DNA from: an uncultured Mycobacterium sp.
GTDB lineage: Bacteria; Actinomycetota; Actinomycetes; Mycobacteriales; Mycobacteriaceae
Direction of reading: 5' to 3'
Length of the DNA: 37,504 nt
NCBI GenBank assembly: GCA_900078375.1
Contig: FLQS01000055.1
Location: 1-37,504 of the forward strand
Shown: piece by piece, positions 1-6,093 of the stretch
Position numbering within the stretch: position 1 is the stretch's first letter
How the letters are laid out: every line of letters begins with the position of its first letter
Notes under the pieces: generated by a model
The model's input: only the letters and a program-made list of their open reading frames with translations
What the model was told of the DNA's origin: nothing
Databases searched by the model: none
Made by a program: the position numbers and the translations under genes

Positions 1-261
1 TGCGAGGTCCTGGCGGGGCAGCCGAAGTTGCGAAACGCTTTGTGCCGCGGCCGCGCCGAGTTGTTCGATTCCGAGGACCCCGCCGACGCCGCCGAGGCGG
101 TCGCGCTGTGCCAGCTGTGTCCGGAGTTGGACGCCTGCCGCGCCTGGGTTGACAGGCTCGATAAGCGGGCTCGCCCTCCAGGTACGACCGCCGGTCGGGT
201 TTACCGGCCGCGACGCCGGGAGCTTCAGCCAGCAGGCCACGCTGGCGGGAACCTGCCGTAG
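1..261 (+). CDS. WhiB-like (Wbl) Fe-S protein, 5' end outside the window
   Basis: The frame is open from the first base, so the true start lies upstream; the internal TTG at 28 is not convincing. The visible 86 residues have the Wbl cysteine pattern: one Cys in NALCRGRAELF (codon 43-45), then CQLCPELDAC (C-x2-C-x5-C). In the family these four Cys hold a [4Fe-4S] cluster and the protein acts as a DNA- or sigma-factor-associated regulator. The usual G-V/I-W-G-G turn after the cysteines is not present; the equivalent stretch reads RPPGTTAGR followed by a basic patch (RPRRR), which could bind DNA. The 3' end overlaps the convergent membrane-protein gene by 37 bases. Divergent Wbl proteins of this sort are common in phages and accessory regions, which is inference here. 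The family call is fairly sure; the regulatory target is unknown. Confidence 0.7.
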   Translation, partial: CEVLAGQPKLRNALCRGRAELFDSEDPADAAEAVALCQLCPELDACRAWVDRLDKRARPPGTTAGRVYRPRRRELQPAGHAGGNLP

Positions 262-515
262 ACGCCCTTGTCGTCGCCGCGTAGGACGGCGGCGTTCTCG
301 GCGTCGGCGCGAGCGAGCAACGCCGCCTTGGCCTGTTGGCGGTCTCGGATGTCAGACCACGTCGCCCAGCACAGCATCCCGACCGCGACGACGACCAGGA
401 TGGGCACCCAGAACTTGACGACCAGCCCGGCGACGATGACGAATGTGAAGAAAGCGCCGAAGAATCCGATACCCCGGCGCTGGTTGACTACGACAACCTG
501 GTTGACGTTCATCAT
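225..515 (-). CDS. small membrane protein, function unknown
   Basis: A 96-residue protein. It has a short polar N-terminus (MMNVNQVVVVNQRRG), then one long or two closely spaced hydrophobic segments at about residues 18-50 (FFGAFFTFVIVAGLVVKFW and VPILVVVAVGMLCWATW), then a charged Ala-rich tail. It starts 12 bases after the stop of the upstream 233-residue gene. The sequence GAGGAAAGGG before the double ATG is a plausible ribosome binding site, so the two genes are probably one operon. I recognise no named family. The last 37 bases overlap the 3' end of the convergent WhiB-like gene. The tail beyond about residue 80 is therefore less certain as a conserved sequence, although the frame is uninterrupted. 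Confidence 0.55.
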   Translation of the reverse strand: MMNVNQVVVVNQRRGIGFFGAFFTFVIVAGLVVKFWVPILVVVAVGMLCWATWSDIRDRQQAKAALLARADAENAAVLRGDDKGVYGRFPPAWPAG

Positions 516-527
516 CGAACCCTTTCC

Positions 528-1229
528 TCAGCTACCCGTCGTAGGGGGTTTCATGCGCGACGCTGCTGCCGTCGCGAGCTTGAGCGCCTCTTTGCGGTTG
601 AAGTCACGCAGCAGTGCGATCCCGACCGACCAGTCGCGCAGGGTCTGCGACTCTGAGACCTTCATTGCGATGGAGGCGGCCCCCTCGGTCGGGACCAGAT
701 CCTCCACGCACAGCCCCCACATGGCCTGTAGCGCCAGACCGGCGCCGTGCCGCTGCTCCTCGGTCAGGGTGTCGACAAAGCTGTACCAGTCCTCATCGGT
801 GGCCGCGTCGGCGTGGATCGCGCATTCGAGTTCGAGCAACTGGGCCGCCAGGCTGATCCCGGCGTACAGCTCCTTGGTTGCATCGTGGGTCGGTTCGTCC
901 TCGATGTGTTCAGCTGCGGTGCTCGCCAGGTCCCGCATCGACAGCGCGTCGCCGATGTTGACGGTATCGGCAAGAGCCGCGACCCCTTTGTGGAGGATCT
1001 CTGCCGGGGAAAGCCCGGCCATCGGCTTCATCAACTCGATGGCCTTGTCGTTCCCGATCGCCCGTCTCAGCGAGTAGTCGATGGCTCTCACGACATCGTC
1101 GAGGTCCTCGCCGGTCAGGCCCTTCAGTGGATCGTTGGGTACTTCGGACGGGGTGATATGCCGGGCCACGAGCGCCCAGCATCGGGCGACGGCGATCATC
1201 GCGGGCTTGCTATGTTTGTTGTCGGTCAT
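528..1229 (-). CDS. hypothetical protein, 233 aa, family not recognised
   Basis: An open frame of 233 residues starting MTDNKHSKPAMIAVARCWALVARHI. It looks soluble, rich in Ala, Glu, Asp and Leu, with amphipathic helix character throughout. There is no signal peptide, membrane segment or recognised catalytic motif. Some stretches are distinctly acidic (for example HIEDEPTHDATKELYAG and ADAATDEDWYSFVDTLTEEQ). The ATG at 1229 is preceded by a weak purine stretch (GAAAGCAGG). Further upstream the DNA becomes AT-rich, which fits a promoter. It is the first gene of a likely two-gene operon with the small membrane protein. Codon use looks normal for the window. I cannot assign a function; its place beside a WhiB-like gene suggests an accessory locus, but that is only context. 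Confidence 0.6.
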   Translation of the reverse strand: MTDNKHSKPAMIAVARCWALVARHITPSEVPNDPLKGLTGEDLDDVVRAIDYSLRRAIGNDKAIELMKPMAGLSPAEILHKGVAALADTVNIGDALSMRDLASTAAEHIEDEPTHDATKELYAGISLAAQLLELECAIHADAATDEDWYSFVDTLTEEQRHGAGLALQAMWGLCVEDLVPTEGAASIAMKVSESQTLRDWSVGIALLRDFNRKEALKLATAAASRMKPPTTGS

Positions 1230-1267
1230 GGGCCTGCTTTCGGGTGAAAATGCCGTTTGCCTAGTCC

Positions 1268-1282
1268 CACATATTTTACAGC
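1268..1282 (-). promoter_or_regulatory. possible -10 region for the 233-aa gene
   Basis: Read on the minus strand this AT-rich patch contains TAAAAT (plus strand 1273-1278) within TGCTGTAAAATATG, about 45 bases before the ATG at 1229. It stands out against GC-rich surroundings. No good -35 was seen at 16-18 bases, so the call is weak. Confidence 0.25.
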
Positions 1283-1359
1283 ATAACGTCGCCTGGTGAC
1301 CTCGTTTGCCCTGGTCAGAGCACAGCGCTACGTCTGGTCTACGGAAGGACTACTGGGAC

Positions 1360-1455
1360 ATGAACGGGCTGACGGGCTTCGCCCCGCCCACGTGGCTCGA
1401 GGATCTTGCCCAGGCCGACATGTCGTGGATCTTCGACGCCACCGGCTTGATCTGA
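1360..1455 (+). CDS. possible 31-aa small protein or gene remnant
   Basis: The ATG at 1360 opens a 31-codon frame ending TGA at 1453-1455 (begins MNGLTGFAPPTWLEDLAQAD, ends in ATGLI). A purine-rich stretch, GGAAGGA at 1343-1349, lies about 10 bases before the ATG. The composition (Trp, Phe, acidic residues) looks more protein-like than the other frames here. It is followed by an inverted repeat that could end its transcript. It could equally be the tail of a decayed gene, because the frame stays open upstream to a stop at 1297. No family is recognised. Confidence 0.25.
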   Translation: MNGLTGFAPPTWLEDLAQADMSWIFDATGLI

Positions 1456-1465
1456 GCCGGGTCCG

Positions 1466-1498
1466 CGGTGGCCGCCCGCCATCGCGTGACGGCCACCG
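1466..1498. terminator. inverted repeat between convergent ends, possible terminator
   Basis: Perfect 9-bp arms CGGTGGCCG (1466-1474) and CGGCCACCG (1490-1498) flank a 15-base loop. The repeat lies between the stop of the small plus-strand ORF (1455) and the stop of the minus-strand GjpA-like gene (1514), where a two-way terminator would be expected. There is no clear T-run, which is common for mycobacterial terminators. Confidence 0.4.
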
Positions 1499-1513
1499 TG
1501 AACGCCCCGACCG

Positions 1514-2614
1514 TTAGGCCGCGCCGCGGTGCCGCGCGGAACCTGCCTTGCCGCTGCCTTTTTCGCCGCCAGCGCTCGAGGCGCCGCCGGCCTTCTTCCC
1601 GGTGTTCGTCTTGCCGGCGGCCGGTGTCTTTGCCGAACCGTGAGCCTTCGAGGTGCCGGTCGCAGCACCCGATGACGTTGCCTCGTCGGAACTTTCGGAT
1701 CCTGCGGCGGAGTCGTCAGTCTTTGTCGACGTGGTCGTCGTCTCGGCCGGTGCGGCGGTCTTGGCCGAGAGTGCCTTGGCGGCTGCCGCCGCCGCCGGTG
1801 GCGTTGGGGCAACGATGGCATCGGCGATGGCGTCCCGCAGTTTCAGCAGCGCCGCGATGGCACCACCACCGCCGACCCCGTCGAGCGGGGTCAGCAAGCC
1901 TGGCGTCGTGTCGTTGCCATTGAGGAACGCGTTGACCAGCTTCGCCGGTGCGTTGACGAGTTCGCTTGCCGCCGTTTCGAGATCGCCGGCGCTGGCAGCG
2001 TCGAAAACGGCCTGTGCACTGTCGCCGAACTGGGTGATGGTGGCGTAGATCGGTGAGATCACCGCGATCCCGGTCAGCAGCAGGTTCACCCCGCCGAGCG
2101 CGCCAATGACGTTGGCGACGTTCTGCACCGCGGTCTGGACCATCGGGATCGCCGCGCTGATCGGAATGATCAGCAGAAATGCCGGCGGCAGCAGTACGGT
2201 ACCCCAGATGGTCTGGACGGCTTCGGCGATGTGCCCGGCCGCGACCTGGCTCGCGGCGTTGAAGAAGCCCTGCGGGATTGCCGCGAACGTCGCCACCGCT
2301 TGACCGATCGTCTGCGACGCCGTGTCGACGATCGTGCTGGCGTTCGCGAAGAAGTTCGAGGCCAACTTGCTCAGGATGGGTGTCGGATCGGTCTGCACCT
2401 GAGTCCCCAGTGCACTCAGATTGGTGAAGCTGGTCCCGATGACCTGCACCCATTCTTCGATCGGGTTCACGAAGGCCGCCATTTGTACTTCTGCAGACCG
2501 CAGCGACGGTAGCTGGATGGCCGGCGAATACGCCACGATCGGAGTCAACGCGATGGCGCTTGCACCGACGAAAGCAACTCCCGCGGTGACTGTTCGATTG
2601 AGGGCTAGCTGCAT
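1514..2614 (-). CDS. GjpA-like secreted/outer-membrane protein with cationic tail
   Basis: A 366-residue protein. The ATG at 2614 is chosen because AAGGAG lies 8 bases upstream and the protein then begins with a classic export signal (MQLALNRTVTAGVAFVGASA). The open frame extends to 2764 but the extra 50 residues look like noise. The mature part has long Ala/Val/Leu/Ile segments (for example VLLPPAFLLIIPISAAIPMV) and a conserved block with NAFLNG. From about residue 270 the tail is low-complexity Ala/Ser/Thr/Lys with KTP- and KAHGSAK-type basic motifs. It is colinear with the paralogue at 3947-4990. The closest name I can offer is the GjpA outer-membrane porin family, a label used for mycobacterial proteins of this look; pore activity is not shown by the sequence. 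Transcription probably starts near the palindromic motif at 2655-2676. Confidence 0.65.
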   Translation of the reverse strand: MQLALNRTVTAGVAFVGASAIALTPIVAYSPAIQLPSLRSAEVQMAAFVNPIEEWVQVIGTSFTNLSALGTQVQTDPTPILSKLASNFFANASTIVDTASQTIGQAVATFAAIPQGFFNAASQVAAGHIAEAVQTIWGTVLLPPAFLLIIPISAAIPMVQTAVQNVANVIGALGGVNLLLTGIAVISPIYATITQFGDSAQAVFDAASAGDLETAASELVNAPAKLVNAFLNGNDTTPGLLTPLDGVGGGGAIAALLKLRDAIADAIVAPTPPAAAAAAKALSAKTAAPAETTTTSTKTDDSAAGSESSDEATSSGAATGTSKAHGSAKTPAAGKTNTGKKAGGASSAGGEKGSGKAGSARHRGAA

Positions 2615-2654
2615 TGTGTGCTCCTTCATCTCTTCCGCAATCCCCCCGTATTCG

Positions 2655-2676
2655 GAACCTACCCGCGAGTAAGTAG
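2655..2676 (-). promoter_or_regulatory. operator-like motif shared by the two GjpA-like genes
   Basis: On the minus strand this reads TACTTACT-N3-GGGTA-N-GTT-N-CG. On the plus strand ACCTAC (2657-2662) and GTAAGT (2669-2674) form a near-perfect inverted repeat with a 6-base spacer. The same pattern lies in the same orientation upstream of the paralogue at 3947. It is 43 bases before the start codon at 2614, a position suited to repressor binding at a promoter. The half-site GCGAGTAA (2665-2672) recurs at 2851-2858. The regulator is unknown; the size and symmetry resemble TetR-family operators. Confidence 0.5.
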
Positions 2677-3126
2677 GAGAGTTATGTCTTTTCAAAAAAT
2701 GGTCGCCGGCATCAGCCAAGTGTTCACATTGTGGATACGGCGGGGAGTATCCGCTCAAATCCACTGCACAACAACCTGATTGAATGTTGTGAGCGATTAA
2801 CGCGCACGATAATTAATTGCTCAGGGGGCATCGGACATTTAGTTGATCCTGCGAGTAATTAGCTAAACAGACAGGTTTATTGACGGAATCGGCAGTTCCG
2901 CGTGACGGGGGCGCCAGCGGCTCGGGCGGGGGCTCTCCCCCTGCGACCTGCCCTTTCAACCGCCCGGTCGGGAACCCGGGCCCCTTCTCGTCGGTGCCCC
3001 TGCTGCGTAGGCAATTAGTTTGCTGGAATGGTGGCTCGATGGTCGGGACAAAGTCGACTCGACAGGGTGGTCGCGGCGCTACGCTGATCAGGCCGGGAAG
3101 GCCGGCCCGATCGACAGGAGGCAGGG
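2677..3126. other. intergenic region with AT-rich part and short GC hairpin
   Basis: A 450-base stretch between the divergent GjpA-like and secreted-protein genes. Positions 2770-2880 are unusually AT-rich for the window (runs such as GATAATTAATTGC and GTAATTAGCTAAAC), as expected for promoters. A second copy of the half-site GCGAGTAA lies at 2851-2858. GGGGG (2928-2932) and CCCCC (2937-2941) form a small hairpin. The plus-strand frame from 2880 (122 codons) lacks protein-like composition and overlaps the secreted gene, so I do not call it. The strong ribosome binding site AGGAGG at 3117-3122 serves the gene at 3127. Confidence 0.4.
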
Positions 3127-3525
3127 ATGCGGAAGATCGCCGTTGTGCCGGTTATTGCGTGTGGATTGCTCGGCGCGACGATCTCGCTCGCACCTCCGTC
3201 GTCAGCCACCTCGTGCCACTCGGCGAGCTGTGTACCGAACGTGGCTAAGAACGTGGTCGGCGGATTGCCGTGCACGCCGAGCCCCTCATTCGTATTCGGG
3301 ATGGACGCCAACAACGGCACTCTGATTTGTGCGGCCAGCGGCGTGTGGATGCCGACCGGCCCATTGGTCGGCGAGGCTCAGAACGCGCTGCCCTGCTCGA
3401 CGCCGGGTGCCACCGCGCAAGAACGGATGGCCGGCGACGAGTGGCAGGTCAATGTGCCCGGCGTGCCGCTGCAATGCTCCGGCCCGGCCGACATCGCCAG
3501 ATGGGTGCATTTCCCGACCGCCTGA
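3127..3525 (+). CDS. small secreted six-cysteine protein
   Basis: A 132-residue protein with a clear Sec signal peptide (MRKIAVVPVIACGLLGATIS, then a likely cleavage after PPSSA at residue 27). The mature part of about 105 residues has six cysteines (residues 30, 35, 49, 68, 90, 117), suggesting three disulfides in an exported, compact domain. There are no catalytic motifs I can name and no membrane anchor after cleavage. AGGAGGCAGGG just before the ATG is a strong ribosome binding site and fixes the start. Proteins of this type are common, mostly uncharacterised, in mycobacterial secretomes. It sits between two GjpA-like genes, so all three products of this segment appear to be destined for the cell envelope or outside. 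The function is unknown; the secretion call is confident. Confidence 0.75.
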   Translation: MRKIAVVPVIACGLLGATISLAPPSSATSCHSASCVPNVAKNVVGGLPCTPSPSFVFGMDANNGTLICAASGVWMPTGPLVGEAQNALPCSTPGATAQERMAGDEWQVNVPGVPLQCSGPADIARWVHFPTA

Positions 3526-3737
3526 CGAAACTGCGGGAACTATTGACGGTGTCGGCAAAGAAAGCCGGAATTCCGTTGGCGCACAGCATCTTCCCAGCTA
3601 TGCCGATGTCATACTAGCCGTGGCATTTCAAAGGTCGCACTTGAGGCAAATCCCCGCTCCTCGACGGATCGTGCTGTGATCACGCCTATTCCGTGGGCGA
3701 TCTGAGGCCGGCAAACAGACGCCGACGGGTGACGGTG

Positions 3738-3783
3738 GCTCGCCAGCTGCTGGTCCCGCATGCTCACGATGCGGTTGGCGAGC
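3738..3783. repeat. nested inverted repeat (8-bp outer and 6-bp inner stem)
   Basis: The outer arms GCTCGCCA/TGGCGAGC and inner arms CCGCAT/ATGCGG are both perfect. As RNA this could form a stem with a side hairpin. It lies about 165 bases before the second GjpA-like gene and about 210 after the secreted-protein gene. It could be the secreted gene's terminator, a leader structure, or an old mobile-element palindrome. It has no T-run. Confidence 0.4.
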
Positions 3784-3873
3784 GAACAGATCGCGGCTAT
3801 ATAACCAGGCAGCGAAACCAAGCGAATGCCGAGTCCGTTGCGCATGCAAGGAGATTTACTTGAGATCGCATCC

Positions 3874-3898
3874 ATTACTTACTTCGGGGTAAGTTTCG
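3874..3898 (+). promoter_or_regulatory. operator-like motif, second copy, upstream of the 3947 gene
   Basis: Contains TACTTACT (3876-3883), GGGTA (3887-3891) and GTT-N-CG, matching about 19 of 26 positions of the copy upstream of the divergent paralogue. ACTTAC (3877-3882) and GTAAGT (3889-3894) form a perfect inverted repeat with a 6-base spacer. It ends about 50 bases before the ATG at 3947. The match in sequence, orientation and spacing suggests one regulator controls both paralogues. Confidence 0.55.
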
Positions 3899-3946
3899 GA
3901 GTTACTTTGCTAGTGGGTGCTCGATCCCGACCCGAAAGGGGCCCCT

Positions 3947-4990
3947 ATGCACACCGCAATCCGACCCTATGCCACCGCCGGCGTGGCCCTACTCGGAGCC
4001 GGCGCGATCGCCATCACACCGGTCTCCCCGACATCTGATCCGATTCAGTCTGCAGCACAGCGCATTTTAAACGCGGATGTCGGCTTGGTCGCACTCGTCG
4101 ACCCGATCACCGCATACACCAACCTGGTCACTCACACGGTGGCCAGCTTGACCGGACTCGCCAACGAGATCGCTGCCGACCCGTTGCCCATCCTGCGGGC
4201 GATGTTGGCCAATGGCGTGGGGAACGCCCAGCTTCTCGGCACTGCCCTCAATCACGCCGGAGCCGCACTCTCCGACCAGCTGAAGGCCTTGCCGGCTGCG
4301 CTGCAAACCACGGTCACCCAGTTGCGCAACGGTCAGGTCAGCGATGCGATCGTCGGCCTGTTCGGCACCGGGGTCGGCCTGCTGCTGGTTCCGGCGCTGC
4401 CGCTGATCGGCGGCGTGTTGCCGATCGTGCAAAACATGGTCGCCAACTACAACGACGTCATCCAGAACGCTCTGTCGCTCGCGTTGGCCTCGGTGGCGCT
4501 CACCCCGCTCTATCCGATCAACGCGACCGTCTCGGCCTTCGCGGCGCTGGCGCAGAACGTCGTCGACTCGATCTCGTCGCGCGACTTCACCTCGGTGGTC
4601 GAGGACTTCGTCAGCGCGCCCGCGGTACTGACCGACGCGTTCCTCAACGGATTCCCAGGTGGCCCAACAGCGTTCGTCGATCCGGCCGGTGGGCTGCTGT
4701 CCGGCGCCGCGGTCGGCTTCGGGACCGTCGAGAACTTCATCCAGGCCGCCAAGGCCATCGCAGCACAGCTGACGCGGCCCGGGCTGCCTGCGTCGTTCCA
4801 CCTTGCGCTACCGCACCTGATCCCGAAGATCAGTGCGGCGACGGTGACCCTGGCGCCGGTCGTGACGAAGGGTGTCGCCGCCCCAGCGCACAAGGCGTCG
4901 TCACGCACATCCCCGATCGGCCACGCCAAGGCGCCGATCAAGGGCAAGAGCACCGCTGGGTCCAAGCGAGCGGCTCAGTCCGGCCGCTAG
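3947..4990 (+). CDS. GjpA-like secreted/outer-membrane protein
   Basis: A 347-residue protein. The ATG at 3947 follows GAAAGGGG by 6 bases and gives an export signal (MHTAIRPYATAGVALLGAGA), so the GTG at 3917 is not used here. The mature part alternates helical Ala/Leu/Val-rich segments (for example GVGLLLVPALPLIGGVLPIV) with conserved blocks (ADPLPIL, SAPAVLTDAFLNG) that line up in order with the product of the 1514-2614 gene. The C-terminus is basic (SSRTSPIGHAKAPIKGKS and following), but shorter than the tail of the paralogue. The GjpA-type porin label is by resemblance to mycobacterial proteins carrying that name; no pore data follow from sequence. Its TAG stop overlaps the stop of the convergent amidohydrolase gene by two bases. 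The shared upstream motif suggests co-regulation with the paralogue. Confidence 0.65.
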   Translation: MHTAIRPYATAGVALLGAGAIAITPVSPTSDPIQSAAQRILNADVGLVALVDPITAYTNLVTHTVASLTGLANEIAADPLPILRAMLANGVGNAQLLGTALNHAGAALSDQLKALPAALQTTVTQLRNGQVSDAIVGLFGTGVGLLLVPALPLIGGVLPIVQNMVANYNDVIQNALSLALASVALTPLYPINATVSAFAALAQNVVDSISSRDFTSVVEDFVSAPAVLTDAFLNGFPGGPTAFVDPAGGLLSGAAVGFGTVENFIQAAKAIAAQLTRPGLPASFHLALPHLIPKISAATVTLAPVVTKGVAAPAHKASSRTSPIGHAKAPIKGKSTAGSKRAAQSGR

Positions 4991-6093
4991 AGATCGTAGA
5001 CGCGGACGGCGTTGTCACGTCCGATCAGGTCGACCACCCGGACCGCGTCGGCTTCGCTCCACTGCCCCCGCGCCACGAACCCGGAGAGAACCGCCGCCAT
5101 CCCCGCGCGCCACAACACCGAACCCAGGTAGTGCAATTCGGCGGGGCCGAAGGCATCCGAGGAGTAGAGGATCTTGCGGAACGGCGCCAACTCCAGGGTC
5201 CGTGCGATGAACGCCTCGGCGCGGGCGCCGAGATGGTTGATGCTCAGGCCGACATCGAGATACACGTTGTTGAACGCCTGCGCCAGATAGCCGGCCTCTC
5301 GTTCGTACGGATAGCAGTGCAGCAGCACGATCGGCGTGGTGCCCGACTGGCGCAGGAAGTCCAGCAGCAGCATCGGATTGGTCCGGTGCAGATCGCAGTC
5401 GCGGTCGCCGAGGCCGACATGGAACTGCAGGGGCTTGCCCAGCCGAAGCGCTTCATGCAGCCCGAATCGCAGTAGCACCCGGTCGGTCAGCCGCACTCCC
5501 CCGGCCTCGCGCCACCGGGCCGCCGCCTCGGAGACGGCCCGTTCGCCGGGTTCGGACAGATCGCCGTCGAACCCTCCGCGGTAGGCCAGCACGGTTTTCG
5601 TGGCGACCGCATTCGCGGTGCGGTCGTGCAGGATTCGCCGGAATGCATCGCCGTAGTCCTCCGGTGCTGCCGCCGCCTGCTCGGCGACCTGTTCGAGCCG
5701 GACGATCTCGCCGACCGCGCCGCCGGATGCGCCGGCCACCTCGGGCAGGCCGGCGATCGCTCCGGGCAGTCCCGTGTCGACCAGCCAATCGCTGACCCTG
5801 GCCGCCGGCAGGAACACTCGAGCCAACTGATCCTCGGTCATCTCGCGGCGGCGTTCCCAATAGTCCTGCGGGTCAACATGGCGGGGCAAGCCGAGCAGCG
5901 GCGCGCAATGCGCGCGTACCGCGAAGCCGAGCTGGGTGTCGAAGCCCGAATCGAAGTCGGCCAGTGGGTCGATATTGGCCTCGTTGAGGCCGTTCTCGAA
6001 CCGCCGGCGATCACTGGACGTGCGCCAGTAGCCGTGGACGTGGTTGTCCACCAGACGCACAGCGGCGATGTGGTCGGCCAGTGCAGAAGGCAT
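4987..6093 (-). CDS. amidohydrolase-family protein (FluG N-terminal type)
   Basis: A 368-residue TIM-barrel amidohydrolase. Near the N-terminus VDNHVHGYW gives the metal-binding H-x-H. Further on are KPLQFHVGLGDRD, PIVLLHCYPYEREAGYLA and, late in the chain, ILYSSDAFG, which supply the later His and the final Asp expected for this fold. The ATG at 6093 directly follows the TAA of the glutamine-synthetase-like gene (TAAATG), so the two are one operon with coupled translation. In fungal FluG an amidohydrolase of this type is fused to a glutamine-synthetase domain, which supports a joint function. The substrate cannot be read from sequence; cleavage of a gamma-glutamyl or related amide is one guess. 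Confidence 0.8.
   Translation of the reverse strand: MPSALADHIAAVRLVDNHVHGYWRTSSDRRRFENGLNEANIDPLADFDSGFDTQLGFAVRAHCAPLLGLPRHVDPQDYWERRREMTEDQLARVFLPAARVSDWLVDTGLPGAIAGLPEVAGASGGAVGEIVRLEQVAEQAAAAPEDYGDAFRRILHDRTANAVATKTVLAYRGGFDGDLSEPGERAVSEAAARWREAGGVRLTDRVLLRFGLHEALRLGKPLQFHVGLGDRDCDLHRTNPMLLLDFLRQSGTTPIVLLHCYPYEREAGYLAQAFNNVYLDVGLSINHLGARAEAFIARTLELAPFRKILYSSDAFGPAELHYLGSVLWRAGMAAVLSGFVARGQWSEADAVRVVDLIGRDNAVRVYDL

Larger units (their letters stand above)
3526..3946. other. intergenic region with a branched inverted repeat
   Basis: No convincing gene is seen in these 420 bases. The minus-strand frame 3609-3875 (88 codons) has no ribosome binding site and spans the repeat. An outer stem GCTCGCCA (3738-3745) with TGGCGAGC (3776-3783) encloses an inner stem CCGCAT (3756-3761) with ATGCGG (3769-3774), and CCAG-CTG-CTGG (3743-3753) can fold separately. 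A TATA-rich patch (GGCTATATAACC, near 3794-3805) follows and may be a -10 region. The operator-like motif at 3874-3898 is described separately. Confidence 0.4.

Noticed and set aside
2615..2764. 50-residue N-terminal extension of the first GjpA-like protein
   Set aside because: The signal peptide starts at the ATG at 2614, which has a perfectly placed AAGGAG.
2880..3248. 122-codon plus-strand ORF before the secreted protein
   Set aside because: Low-complexity start and overlap with a well supported gene in another frame.
3609..3875. 88-codon minus-strand ORF in the intergenic region
   Set aside because: No ribosome binding site, spans the nested inverted repeat, no protein-like motifs.
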